Source: Tretioscincus oriximinensis (taxonomy: Eukaryota; Chordata; Lepidosauria; Squamata; Gymnophthalmidae). From it: 64,000 bases of DNA. The stretch is from NCBI GenBank assembly GCA_022410635.1, contig JAJVDF010000302.1, forward strand, positions 773,902-837,901. Direction: 5' to 3'. Shown piece by piece: positions 1 to 10,214 of the stretch. The translations under genes and the position numbers were made by a program. The first letter of the stretch is position 1. Each line of letters starts with the position of its first letter. The notes beneath the pieces were generated by a model that searched no databases, had not been told where the DNA came from, and saw only the letters and a program-made list of their open reading frames with translations.

Positions 1-159
1 NNNNNNNNNNNNNNNNNNNNNNNNNNNNNNNNNNNNNNNNNNNNNNNNNNNNNNNNNNNNNNNNNNNNNNNNNNNNNNNNNNNNNNNNNNNNNNNNNNNN
101 NNNNNNNNNNNNNNNNNNNNNNNNNNNNNNNNNNNNNNNNNNNNNNNNNNNNNNNNNNN
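1..159. other. Assembly gap
   Basis: This is a run of n with no sequence. The S1 SINE that follows is cut by the gap. Confidence 0.99.
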
Positions 160-428
160 TGGGCCAGTCACAGTCCTTTGAACTCTCTCAGCCCCACCTA
201 CTCCACAGGGTGTCTGTTGTGGAGAAAGCAACAAAAGCTATGTGCTGGGTGACCTTGGGCNAGTCACAGTTCTTTGAACTCTCTCAGCCCCACCTACTCC
301 ACAGGGTGTCTGTTGTGGAGAAAGCAACAAAAGCTATGTGCGCCGCCCTATGGTTGGCCGCCCTGAGACCTTCGGGAATAGGGCGGGATACAAGTACAAA
401 TAAATAAATAAATAAATAATAATAAATT
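160..428 (+). mobile_element. S1 Sauria-type SINE, internally duplicated, 5' end in gap
   Basis: The body contains the Sauria SINE landmark CTCTCAGCCCCACCTACTCC followed by the GGTGTCTGTTGTGG block. A 96-bp middle segment is present twice (repeat starts near 165 and 261). The element ends in a GGGCGGGATACAAG block and a (AAATAAAT)n tail. The tRNA-derived head lies in the gap. The same 96-bp duplication with the same junction occurs in the copy at 33151-33498. Confidence 0.85.
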
Positions 429-430
429 AT

Positions 431-1115
431 AAAGCCCCAAATACGTAAAGGAAGGCATTCTCCCATACCAACCTGCCCATGCCTTAAGATCTGCAGGGTC
501 GAACCATCCATTTCAACAGCCAGTGGAGTGGGAACCTGGCTAGGGCCTTCTCGGTTGTTGGCCCCACCCAGTCTTTGGAATAGTCTCCCCCTTGAGGTGC
601 GTCTGTCATCATCATTGTATTCTTTTAGAACAGGTATCCCCAAACTACGGCCCGCGGGCCAAATGCCCAGGACGTTTATCTGGCCCGCAAGACGTTGTCA
701 CTTCTGTCTGTCCTGATTAGCAGCTGACTAGTCCTCACTAGGCTCACAGTGTAACACCCCTTGCCTTTTCAATAGCGCATGCGCACAANGAGCACTTCAT
801 GACACTAAGCGGCCCCAAAACTAGGAATTTGCTCATAGTTTTTTTAAAACTATAGTTCGGCTCTCCAGTGATCTGAGGAACAGTGAACTGCCCCCCCTCC
901 CCCTTTAAAAAGTTTGAGGATCCCTGTTTTAGAAGGTCCTTAAAAACGCACCTCTTTCCCCTGACCTTTGGCTGAAGAAATGTCACCTTTGCCCCCACTA
1001 TTGTTTGGCACTGTTTTTAATTTGTTAATTTTGTATTTGTGTTTTACTGTTAGCAGCCCTGAGACTTTTGGGTATAGGGCAGGGTATAAGAATAAATAAA
1101 TAAATAGATAAATAA
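431..1115 (+). mobile_element. L2-like LINE 3' end, split by a hAT element
   Basis: The left part (about 490-630) encodes a degenerate LWNSLPLEVR stretch typical of the C-terminal tail of L2 ORF2. The right part (935-1115) continues with a GGGTATAGGGCAGGGTATAAG block and a (AAATA)n tail. The element at 631-926 interrupts it. The 5' end is missing and the coding frame is broken. Confidence 0.6.
631..926. mobile_element. Non-autonomous hAT transposon, 296 bp
   Basis: The left end is CAGGTATCCCCAAACT and the right end reads CAGGGATCCTCAAACT on the other strand. An exact 8-bp target duplication TTTTAGAA flanks it (623-630 and 927-934). The flanking sequence is an L2 3' end that becomes continuous when the element is removed. 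No transposase coding is present. Confidence 0.9.
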
Positions 1116-1250
1116 TAGTGCTGAGCTTTGTTGCCATGTGTACCCTAAGCCAAATGTGCATGGCAACAGATCCATGCATTTCCTCAGCAACAGTGCATTC
1201 CCTGGATATTAGCAAGCAGACAGTCCAATCTCTTTTTTCTCCCTATACTT

Positions 1251-1863
1251 TCTATATGTGAAGCAGCTGCGAAAAANGCAAACACAATCCTGGGATGTAT
1301 CAAGAGGGGCATAGAATCTTGCTCACGTGAAGTAATTATTCCTCTCTACAGTACTTTGGTACGACCACACTTGGAATATTGTGTTCAGTTCTGGGGGCCC
1401 CAATTTAAAAAGGACATTGAGAAACTAGAGCAAGTACAAAAGAGAGTTACAAGGATGGTGAGTGGTCTGGAAACCATGAGGTCCTATGAGGAACGGTTAA
1501 AGGATCTAGGGATGTTTAGTCTGCAAAAGAGAAGACTGAGAGGAGACTTGATAGCTGTCTACAAATATCTGAAGGGCTTTTCACAGAGCAGAGGGATCAA
1601 CATTGTTCTCATTAGCACATGGAAGGACTAGAAACAATGGAATGAAAGTGCAAGGAAGTAGATTTAGATTAGATATCAGAAAAAAACTTTAACAGTCAGG
1701 GTGATAAATCAGTGGAACAGTTTGCCACAGGGGGTGGTGAGTTCGCCTTCCCTGGAAGTTTTCAAACAGAGACGTCTGGGATGGTTTAATGAATCCTGCA
1801 TCGAGCAGGGGGTTGGACCCGATGACCCTGGAGGTCCCTTCTGACTCTATGATTCTATGATTC
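1251..1863 (+). mobile_element. CR1 LINE 3' end (ATTCTATG-tail subfamily)
   Basis: This is a 5'-truncated CR1 copy. An open stretch (about 1356-1631) encodes the extreme C-terminus of CR1 ORF2, with the motif [16 protein letters not shown]. It is followed by a 3' UTR and the terminal GATTCTATGATTCT repeats diagnostic of CR1. It is a dead copy. Confidence 0.9.
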
Positions 1864-1978
1864 TAACATACAAGTATTTTGGAAGAGTATCAATTACGCA
1901 ATGAAACAGCGATTCACAAACCAGAGTAAAGCAATTGGAACGACTGAAAATAATTGTGGAATGGATAAGATGGAAAAA

Positions 1979-2245
1979 CTATTTATTTATTTATTTACTT
2001 GTACTTGTATCCCGCCCTATGCCCGAAGGTCTCAGGGTGGCCAACAGACACCCAGCGCACATAGCTTTTGTTGCTTGGTGGCCAACAGACACCCTGTGGA
2101 GTAGCTGGGGCTGAGAGAGTTCAAAGAACTGTGACTGGCCCAAGGTCACCCAGCTGGCTTTTGTGAAGGAGTGGGGAATCGAACCGGGAGACTACCAGGT
2201 ACGAGTCCAATACCCTAACCATTACACCAAACTGGCTCACTATGT
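1979..2245 (-). mobile_element. S1 Sauria-type SINE
   Basis: Read on the minus strand it starts with a tRNA-like head (GGTGTAATGGTTAGGGT box A; GGTTCGATTCCCC box B). It continues with the CAGCCCC-rich body and ends in the (AAATAAAT)n tail at 1979. Confidence 0.85.
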
Positions 2246-2264
2246 TCTCTTATCACACAACTCC

Positions 2265-2692
2265 NGGACTTGCGTCAGGACAGGCAAGGGAAGGTATTTT
2301 CTTCACCCAGAGGGTCTATGGAATTCACTTTGAGAGGCGGTGGTGGTAGCCACCAGATAGATAGCATTACGCAAGGTGGGATTAGACAAATCTACGGAAG
2401 ACAGATGTATCAATGGCCTATTAGGGTGGAATAGCTAGACTGCTTTCTAGCATAGGCCTTATTTGGCTCATCCACAAGCCAGTGTAGACAATGGCAGGCC
2501 CCATTCGTGGCCTGCCATAGTCTACACTAGCATGCAGATGACAGATCCCTATCCCAACAGTCGAGAGTGGGTTTTGCCTTCTGTTTCAGACTGCCCAGAT
2601 GAAATTGGTGGGACACTGTGTGAGACAGGAGGCTGGACTAGATAGGCTGTGGCCCCATTCAGCAGGGCTTATGGGCTTATGTTCTTAAAACC
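2265..2692 (+). mobile_element. CR1 LINE 3' end (TTCTTATG-tail subfamily)
   Basis: The element begins in the degenerate ORF2 C-terminus (FFTQRV-type block). It runs through the 3' UTR (GGCTGGACTAGATAGGCTG) and ends with TTATGTTCTTA. About 65 bp near 2460-2525 are partly self-complementary. Confidence 0.8.
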
Positions 2693-3039
2693 AGATGCCA
2701 CTGTGGCTTTTATCCACTATTCAGTTGAGTGTAGCAATTCGTTTTAAATTGGAACAAATCGTAGAGCTGTTTAACAATAGTTTTTGTATCATTAGGATTT
2801 AGGAAGATGGAAGGGTGCTGCCTATAGACAACAACTGGAATGCCATCTTGTGCCATGTCCTTTGGACTGTCAGCCTCAGGACAGGGACATGCCTGACATT
2901 GTAGGAGTGCCAGGCATAAACTATAAGAAACTGCCAGCTTCCTGTTTCTTTACTTCATAACAGAATTCCTGTTTTGTGCTTCTCAATTGTATTTCTGCCT
3001 GCTTTTCTATGCCCTTTTTTCACCATGACGAGTTGCTCA
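2693..3039. other. No feature recognised
   Basis: This is ordinary-composition sequence with no open frame, repeat or splice-flanked block that I can name. Confidence 0.6.
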
Positions 3040-3300
3040 CTAAAAAAGCTTGGATGCCCAGCAACTTCATAAAGCCGACAACAGCAGCAGCAGCAGTCGA
3101 AATGTGAAAAGACGGAAACAGAACTGTTATGGTCTGCTGGGAAATGTATTCCAAGCAGTGGGCAATCTCTCCTGCCCTGCCTGCCCGGGCCCTGCCCTGT
3201 GGAGCTCCCAGCCTGCAGCACAGCTAGCTCTGGGAGGGAGGAAGCCTCTTTAGCCAACCTGCCCCCAGTTCCACCCACAAGGAACATTTTTTCTGCATAC
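3040..3300. repeat. Unnamed dispersed repeat, copy 1 (ZNF143-motif type)
   Basis: It matches 7855-8140 over most of its length: CCCAGCA-start, a CAGCAGCAG block, CTGCTGGGAA, CCTGCCCTGTGGA, CTCCCAGCCTGCA and CTGGGAGGGA, in that order. In this copy the two ZNF143-like sites are degraded, for example one mismatch in ACTACANNTCCCAG near 3140. It could be a MITE or SINE. No terminal repeats were resolved. Confidence 0.55.
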
Positions 3301-3645
3301 AGAAAAGTCACTCTGGAAGACTTTTGGGGACTTAAGAGTGTCATGGAAATAAAGGAAACTGTAATCCACATTGCCTGGCATGTAGGATTCCTTGTCTCCC
3401 TGTTTGAGGGTTAAACCTGGAAATTCTATATTCAGATCTTTGCCATGGGGTGCCTACCTGAAGTGCCACCGTCACCTACCTTCACGGTCCCATGCACAGC
3501 CCAGGACTTGCTGCAAGAAGTTCTTGTCTCCATCAACAGCAGTCCACATCAAATGCCATTCTCTGTATGTTGTCATTTTTGTTGCTAGGCACCATGGAAT
3601 CACATTCTGATCCTGGAAGCTTAAAAGAAAATGTTCTCCATCAGA
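3301..3645. other. No feature recognised
   Basis: Several short open frames overlap here, but none has recognisable protein content. No repeat was identified. Confidence 0.5.
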
Positions 3646-3736
3646 AGAAGCTGAAGAAGAAGCTGAAGAAGAAGCTGAAGAAGAAGCTGAAGAAGAAGCT
3701 GAAGAAGAAGAAGCTGAAGAAGCTGAAGAAAAATAA
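3646..3736. repeat. 12-bp minisatellite (GAAGAAGCTGAA)n
   Basis: This is a short tandem array of a 12-mer derived from the reverse-oriented GAA/TTC tail of the adjoining SINE. Confidence 0.85.
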
Positions 3737-3838
3737 GAATCTGTTTTTTACACCCTATCCTTCTCACCTAAAGGGACTCAAAGTGGATTACGAGGTTAAT
3801 TTTTGCCCAAAGACATCTGTTCAACCTTCCCCACCAGT
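3737..3838 (-). mobile_element. SINE 3' fragment
   Basis: Only the shared tail survives. Read on the minus strand it has GGTGGGGAAG, a TTTGAGTCCCTTTAGGTG-like block and GGGTGTAAAAAACAG. The array at 3646-3736 is its tail. Confidence 0.75.
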
Positions 3839-3849
3839 TTAATGGTGGT

Positions 3850-4155
3850 ACTCAAGAACTGAGGCTTAGGAATTCATCTCTCGCCTGGGAGGTGGGGTTT
3901 CGAAGCCCTGTGTGGGANGTGGGGAGGGCTGAGCACCTTCCACTAGCCTGTAGCTCTAGCCAACCCAGCTATCCAAAAGCAGGAATTGCAAGAAATTGCA
4001 ACTGACTGCAAGTAGATACATGGGAACCACCACAGCCTGGTGGTGAAGATAGAATGTCAGCCTTTCGGCAAAATATATCCTTGTAAGCCGCTTTCAGTGC
4101 CTTTGAAAGGTGAGAAAAAGCGGGGTAAAAGAACCCAATTCTTCTTCTTCTTTAT
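3850..4155 (+). mobile_element. S2 tRNA-derived SINE, near full length
   Basis: The head has GCTTAGGAATTC (box A region) and GGTTTCGAAGCC (box B). The body is CTTCCACTAGCCTGTAGC then GAATTGCAAGAAATTGCAAC. The tail is GTAAGCCGCTTTCAGTGCC, GCGGGG and (TTC)n. The tail matches that of S1 at 52686-52896, so both classes probably use the same LINE machinery. Confidence 0.85.
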
Positions 4156-4159
4156 CCAA

Positions 4160-4795
4160 ATGAAATGTAGATTGCACATCTATTATTTTTTGAATAGCTG
4201 AGTTGGCCAGGAGATAGGGTTGCCATATTTTGGTAGCCCAAAACCAGGACGGGGTGGGTGTGGGTACACACACATGCGCGCACACACACGCATGCATACA
4301 CATGCATGCACGCACCTGTACGCTTGTGGGGAGACAGTGAGAACAGAGCTGCACAAAATCTCTGTTCTCCTGTCAAAACTCCAATCGTTTTTCCTCTGCT
4401 GGAGGGGAGTTGGCGTGCTTTGCCTGACAGCAGGTGCGAAACCCCGCCTCCAGCAGAGGAGCAGCTACGGCACGCTCAGAGGTTCCTTCTAGGACCCTGG
4501 AAAGCGTTGCTCAGGCTGCAGCTGTCAGCCCTGACAGCTCCTTTGCCTTTAAAATCCTGGATTTTTACATTCCCTGATGCAGCATCGAGGAATGTAAAAA
4601 TCCGGGATTTTCTCTTAAAACCAGGAGGGGACTATATTTTAGTCCCCAAAGCCAGGATTGTCCCGNCTTCCCGGGAAGTATGGCAACCTTACCAGTAGAG
4701 GGTGCTCATCCCTCTCCATGTCCGATACAGGGCCTCTAAAACGGATCTCTCACTTGAAAGACCATCTCTTAGCAACTGCGCCATTCATGCNTTCT
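4160..4795 (-). mobile_element. S3 SINE remnant split by a DNA transposon
   Basis: The two halves, 4160-4214 and 4692-4795, are collinear with other minus-strand S3 copies (GAATAGCTGAGTTGGCC; then AGTAGAGGGTGCTCATCC and the tRNA-like head). At 4692-4706 it carries CCAGTAGAGGGTGCT, one base from the CTCF consensus. Confidence 0.65.
4215..4691. mobile_element. hAT-like MITE, TIR TAGGGTTGCCATA
   Basis: The left end is TAGGGTTGCCATA and the right end reads TAAGGTTGCCATAC on the other strand. The flanks CCAGGAGA (4207-4214) and CCAGTAGA (4692-4699) agree at 7 of 8 bases, consistent with an 8-bp target duplication. The interior holds a (CA)-rich stretch (4264-4312) and a hairpin near 4557-4607 built on TTTTTACATTCC and its complement. 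Confidence 0.75.
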
Positions 4796-4799
4796 TATC

Positions 4800-5718
4800 T
4801 AAGTGGTAGGTTGAAGCAACCTTTGGTCACCTGGAGGCCTTGGCAGGTATACACAGTACAGTTGCAGCCATTTCCAGACCAGAGGACTCCAAAAAACCAT
4901 GCAGAAGAGGGCACAAATCCCACTCTTGGAATGTCTTCTCGAAATAAATGTTTTCAAACCAGTTTCAAGTTCAAGGACACTTCAAAAGATTAAGATTTTT
5001 GTCCAGCCTACGCAAATTACTATCACAAAAAACCTACTCTGGGGCTGCTATAGTCTGGATACCTGTTGGTAGTAGGATGTCATCTCCCCACTAAGCTTGG
5101 AATCATCAGACCAAGATACGGTGCCTTTCATCCCATCCGTCCATGTTTCCTGTTGTCTTACTGGATGTCGTCTTCCCAGTAATTTTGGAATCGGACCTAG
5201 ATCCAGTTGCTTTGATCCTATCCATGCATGTTGATTGTGGTCTTCTGCTGTTTTAGTACATAGATGTCTTCTCCTCTGTAAATTTTAAATCAGCCCCAAA
5301 ATGGTCGCTTTGCTCTCCTCTATGGTTTTCTGCTGCTNTGTTTGTTTCACTTAACTTTTCCAAGCAACGTGGTTTATTTCAGGTCCTCATTTTTTTTGAT
5401 CCGTGTGCTCAACGTACGTGAATTTCTGCTTGGCAATGAAGAGAAAAGACAAGTTTTAAAAGTTGGAATTCAGATAGATCTTTTTCTTAGTAACTCTCTT
5501 GGGGTACATAATTTCAAAGCATTTATGTTTTCCTCTTGCCCCCCTCTCTCTGTGTCCTTAAACCCTTTTGATCTTTGTGTCAAGGCAACAGTCTTAATTA
5601 TTCATGATCTTGTCGAAGGTAGATGTCACCAATTTCCCTTGGATCTGTCATCTGAATGGGGCGACCCATCTATCTTTGTTTAAGAATCCAGGAGGACAAT
5701 ACTTATGGACAGTGGCAC
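4800..5718. other. No feature recognised
   Basis: This is moderately AT-rich sequence. The longest open frame (about 5342-5683, plus) has no recognisable domain and is interrupted around its edges. I see no supported gene. Confidence 0.5.
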
Positions 5719-5923
5719 CAGAGCTGGGGTTCGTATGAGAATCTCATATAGTTTGCCGAATTCTTTATTGTGCAAAGTACGGAATCCTCGTACAGTGAGG
5801 GAAAAGATTCCGCTGGGGCTGGAAGTGACACCAGGCATAGGGTGGGGTATAAATATTTTTTTAAATGTCATTTTCCACCCCTTGCTTCCAGAAAGGGCAC
5901 CATGGGGGCAGAAGAGACATTAT

Positions 5924-6244
5924 TAGGCTGACCAGATGACCCTTTTTTTNGGGGGGGGGAAACCTGGTTTGGTGGTGTCTACGCCACCCTCGCAAGCCCC
6001 CCCCCCCGATTTCCCCATTTTTTGCTGAGGAAAAATAATTCATTACACCACGAATAGGTGCCAGCTCCCGAAGGCACCCTCCCCTCACTAAAATAAGTAT
6101 ATATTAAAATACAAATTTCTCACACGCTTAAAAATTTCTCGCATGTTTCATGGATTTCTTGGGCAGGGATTTTGGAGGGGTATGCATGTTGAATGCATGA
6201 ATATAATTGTCCCAGTCTTGGCCTCAGAGAATCTGGTCAGTTTA
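5924..6244 (+). mobile_element. TAGGCTGACCAG MITE, degraded copy
   Basis: It begins TAGGCTGACCAGATGACC and ends CTGGTCAGTTTA. The interior contains the family blocks TTTGCTGAGGAAAAAT, CCAGCTCCCGAAGGCACC and TTTCTCACACG. The POU-octamer block near 6180-6215 is corrupted here. Confidence 0.8.
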
Positions 6245-6456
6245 GGTTGACCAGACGAACCTTTTTTTGGGGGGGGGGGGTTTGAAAACCTCATTTTGGA
6301 GTGCCTCCCAGTTTTTTCTGAGGAAATTTTTTTCAAAAAAAGATTTTTTTTCAATTTATTTTTGTTTTTTTTGTTTTTTTTTCCTCAGAAAAAAACGGGA
6401 AGCACCCCAAAAACGGGTTTCANCCCCCCCAAAAAAGGAATCATCTGGTCAGCCTA
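6243..6456. mobile_element. Palindromic (foldback) MITE, same TIR
   Basis: It begins TAGGTTGACCAGACGAACC and ends CATCTGGTCAGCCTA. Both arms carry the GTTTTTTCTGAGGAAA block in inverted orientation around an AT-rich centre, so the whole element is one large inverted repeat. It abuts the previous MITE. Confidence 0.8.
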
Positions 6457-6464
6457 GTCTAGAC

Positions 6465-7165
6465 CAGTGGGTGACACTCCAGATGTTCCTTAACTACAAC
6501 TCCCAGCATTCAATTTGGTTTGGGAGAGTGGGCTTGTGGTGGTCTCTCCNTGTAGCCAAGCCCCCCACACCTTGCTTTCCTAGTTTCCTTCCAGTTTCCT
6601 GCATTCTTGTCCACAAGGTTAATCCAATCCAGTTAATAGAGCTTTCAATATGTTCCTTAGTATTACATATCTGCTTCTGACAGGAAATCTTATCTACCTC
6701 CATTGCCACCATTAACCTTCATGAACCCCCACCTCCAGGCCTCTGAATGACACAGATGCGTGTCATTCTTTTATAACAAATAAAGAAATAACTTTAACGT
6801 ATAACGTGTAGGAAATTTTACTTCAAAATTACTTTTATTCTTTTATTCTCTTCAGCTTAACACTGTCTCAGGTTCATATCTATCCAGGCCTATCAAGGCC
6901 TGTCCTCCACTCAGGCCTCTGCTCCAGTTTATTTCACTTAAAGGGATATTTCAACATTTGATTTCGTCCCTTTGAGGGTTATTCTTAGAAATATCATACA
7001 GCTATTCTTCTGCTCAGCAGACAATCACTGCTGTTTCTTTGGCCTGGTATTTCCAGCCTTTATTAACTTTTATCATTTCCAGGGCTTAACAGTGCTGGGA
7101 GTAGAGTGGAATGCTGGGAACTGTGGTTCAGGAACATCTGGAGTGTCACCCGTGAGCCATCACTG
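6465..7165. mobile_element. hAT-like element with ZNF143-type sites in its TIRs
   Basis: The left end is CAGTGGGTGACACTCCAG. The right end on the other strand is CAGTGATGGCTCAC followed by GGGTGACACTCCAG. The flanks GTCTAGAC (6457-6464) and CTCTAGAC (7166-7173) form an 8-bp duplication with one mismatch. The inner TIR holds ACTACAACTCCCAGCATTC (left) and a one-mismatch version (right). The 701-bp interior encodes no recognisable transposase. Confidence 0.8.
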
Positions 7166-7344
7166 CTCTAGACATTACGCTCCTGTTTCCTGCTTCCGGG
7201 AATGGCGACCGGAGTGGCATCAGTTCCAGTCCCACCCCAGAAGTGACATCACAAAATTTTCGCATGCAAGGAAAATACTCAATATTTCTCGCTCCCGCCG
7301 CAAGATTTCTCGCCTGATAACTTCCACCACTGAGTGGCATATTT

Positions 7345-7510
7345 CACCAAAGGGCAGCACACATAGCTTTTGCCGCTTTCTCCATAACAGACACCCTATG
7401 AAGTAGTCGGGGCTGAGAGAGTTTTAAATGAACTGCGATTGGTTTCAGGGAGAAGGGTGGAATTGAACCTGGAGACTGTCAGATAGGATTCCAATATTCT
7501 AAACACTGTT
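7345..7510 (-). mobile_element. S1 Sauria-type SINE, degraded
   Basis: The minus strand shows the head-to-body order with CTCTCAGCCCCGACTACTTC and GGTGTCTGTTATGG. The tail is missing. Confidence 0.7.
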
Positions 7511-7854
7511 AATCATAAAAATACACATTGATAAAATGTTTTAAAAGATCTGGTATCCTCCCTCCCTCCAACTTATCCATCCTCCAAGGAAGGACAGAAT
7601 GCAATGGAAGCTATTTAACTCGTCTAAAAGCATGTGACTGGACCCTTGGTGTGCTATGAGCCATGGGATCATGAAGAATTTGGCACAATTGAATTATTTA
7701 GCAGCACAAACAATACAGTCTAGGTGCCAGCTGTCAACAATAACAAAGCAGCCTGTTTTCAGTTTCTCACATTCAGGCAGAATTTTTGTTTTCCAGTTTT
7801 CTAGTTAGATGTTTTCCAAGCTGCTTTTCTATGCCGATAAGTGCTTATTTAAAA
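7511..7854. other. No feature recognised
   Basis: No coherent open frame or repeat is seen. Confidence 0.5.
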
Positions 7855-8140
7855 GCTTTAATGCCCAGCAGATTCATGATTATAAAAGTAATAACAGCAG
7901 CAGCCAAAACGTGTGACGAGTGAATCAGAGTTGCTGTTATTGAGTTGCAATGAGGCCTGCTGGGAAGTGTAGTCAGGCAGCCTCCTCCACCCTGCATGGG
8001 GACCCTGCCCTGTGGACTACAGCTCCCAGCTTGCACCGCTGCTAGTCCTGGGAGGGATAATGGCTTTTTCACCAAATAGTGACCAGTCCTGCTCACGGAA
8101 ACAAGGGTACTACTGATAGAAAGTTGGTTGGGGGGACCTG
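7855..8140. repeat. Unnamed dispersed repeat, copy 2 (two ZNF143-like sites)
   Basis: It is collinear with 3040-3300 and, over its right half, with 57750-57935. It contains two exact matches to ACTACANNTCCCAG in opposite orientation. One is near 7965-7980 (minus strand, ACTACACTTCCCAGC) and one near 8016-8032 (plus, ACTACAGCTCCCAGC). Confidence 0.65.
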
Positions 8141-8189
8141 TCGACTCAAGGGAGAACCACCATATACGCCTGCACAGTTGGCACAGTTG

Positions 8190-8442
8190 CTATGAGGCTT
8201 TGTGTACAATGTCGAGAGGGGTGAGCGCCCTCTACTGGCCTTCAGCTCTAGCCAACTTTGCTATTTGTAGATTTGCAATCTACATGTCAATTAGATAAAT
8301 GAGTACCCACTAGCCTGGTGGGGAAGATAGAAAAGATGTAAGCCTTTGGGGAAAAATTAACGTTGAAAGCTGCTCTGACTCCATTCAGATTCTTCTCTTT
8401 CTCCTTCTCCTCCTCCTCTTCCTTCTTCTCTTTCTCCTTTTT
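8190..8442 (+). mobile_element. S3 SINE; tail interrupted by LTR-like element
   Basis: The body has GAGCGCCCTCTACTGGCC and GGTGGGGAAGATAGAA, followed by a long TTC/TCC tail. The tail resumes at 9308-9342 after the insertion at 8443-9307. Confidence 0.8.
8224..8238 (-). promoter_or_regulatory. CTCF-consensus motif inside S3 SINE
   Basis: The minus strand reads CCAGTAGAGGGCGCT, matching CCASYAGRKGGCRSY at every position. Occupancy is inference only. Confidence 0.5.
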
Positions 8443-9307
8443 TGTAGGGAATTTTCCCTGGGACACATATTAGGAATAATATATATTATTAATATCAAAT
8501 GTACCTGTCTGGACCTAGATACCAAAGTGAGGCCTCTGGGTAATTTCTTGCAAAATTTTCCTTGGTCAAGCTGACCTTTGCACAACCCCAGGAACCTACT
8601 TAATCTTTTTCCTTACCTTCAGGGGCACCTTTGAATAGGTAGCTCCTTTCTAAATGGCCTTACTGAATAGGGTCATCTAATCCCATCAGCTAGGGAAGTC
8701 AACTGTTGGCCTCAACACTAGGGCTAGTTTGGCCCCTGCTGGGAAAACCACTTTGGCAACATAGCCTGAAGCAAACCCCACTGTACCAAGGGGAAGCTAC
8801 TATTTACTCTTTCTGCCTTTCTATAGATACTACTATCTATCCTTTCTTTACTATCAATCAAGGGTCATCAAGAGTCCTGGGCCCTTGGTATGATTCACTG
8901 TTCCTGTCATTAGTTTGATTGACAGGGGATCACAATGGTAGCTAAGGTCCATTCAGTAGTCACACCACACACACTCCACTGCCCATATTTGGATTTCCTG
9001 TACCCAGGCTGCACCCACTTGGGAGGGGGAATAACGCATCACCTGTGACATCACTGACCCACGTTGGGTCTCCTCCGCCCCTTACACCTCGTCATAATTT
9101 GATACACGCCTTCTGATACTGAGGTCAATAAAAGTTGACGTTTTGGGCCCCTCTGGAGGAATCCATGACCCGTGGACCTCCTAGGATCGCCTGTTGTACC
9201 TGCAGAGTCGTCCGTGTGAATTATTCGACGGGTGTTACGGACCCCAGGGCAAGCTACCTCAAGTCACCGTCCAGTCATTAAATATCAGGGACAGCCAACC
9301 CCTGATA
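8443..9307 (+). mobile_element. LTR-like element, solo (copy 1)
   Basis: It starts TGTAGGGAATTTTCCC and is collinear along its full length with 60663-61542. Shared blocks include TTTTCCTTGGTCAAGCTGAC, TTTGATTGACAGGG, GTACCCAGGCTGC, CAATAAAAGT (a polyadenylation-type signal) and ACGGACCCCAGGGCAAGC. The layout (TG start, late AATAAA, no coding) fits a solo LTR of an endogenous retroelement. The end is not a clean CA. It finishes in a hairpin (9283-9290 with 9300-9307). No internal gag or pol is present. Confidence 0.6.
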
Positions 9308-9342
9308 CTTTTCCTTCTCCTTCTCCTTCCCCTCTTCCTCCG

Positions 9343-10214
9343 GCAATACCCTGCCATTTTTCCCTCATTAATGGAGTCTTCCTATACAACCAAAATAAAT
9401 TGTCTTGTTGCATAGGAGTTGTGCTCATCTATGCTCACACAGACATTTTCACATGGACATGCAACACCAGCATAAGCATCTTTCCCATAGATGGATCCAC
9501 CCCGCGGATGGTGAGGAATTCTGTGGATGCCGTTTCTCCTTCTCCTTGCTTCATTTCACCAAGACGAGGGTCGTGGCCCATTTCCCCCCTGGAGTCTTAA
9601 GGCAGCTGGAGGAAACTTCCCCTTGTTTTTCTTTCCTGTGCCTCATGGATTTGTTTTAGGCTAAATTAAATTCCCTGTAGGATAACGCTGATAAGGGGGT
9701 GAGAACTGAAGAAAGAGCAGAAATTCCCTCCTTGGTCTCTGTCATTACTCAAGCTGAATGATGCTCTAGTATGGCAGAGAGAGGAAAGGGCCTGGCTGTA
9801 TATTTCCATTGTTTTGCTCCATGGCTGTTTCTCTTGGCACACATTGTGCTGTGTAATACGTTTCTTAATAATCCCCCTGCCCCTTTGCATGTTCTCAATT
9901 TGTCTCCAAGATGTTGGCCGTAGCTCGACGATAAAGGGATAAATGGATAAATGTTGGCCGTAGCTCAACAATAAATGGATAAATGAATAAATGCAGAGGG
10001 CTGAGGCTTTATCCTTTAAAAAAATGTATTGTTTGGATTAGAACACGTTCGAATACGTATATATTTCTTCCAGGAACACACATTTACATTTATCTTATTA
10101 TGCAATATTATTCCTTCATATTGACATAATATAATTCTTACGTTCATCCTTAGCCCCCTTTCCTCCTCTCTCCCTCAAGAGCAAGAATAGAACATAAGTG
10201 GTTAACTCAGCCAA
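9343..10214. other. Mostly unrecognised; small tandem duplication
   Basis: A unit of about 41-44 bp (ATGTTGGCCGTAGCTC then GATAAATGGATAAA) occurs twice at 9911-9992. The rest shows no gene or named repeat. Confidence 0.5.

Noticed and set aside
5342..5683. Open frame of 113 codons
   Set aside because: No recognised domain, no flanking exon evidence, composition unlike coding.
8443..9307. Complete endogenous retrovirus
   Set aside because: No gag, pol or env coding and no second LTR at either site. Only solo LTR-like sequence is present.
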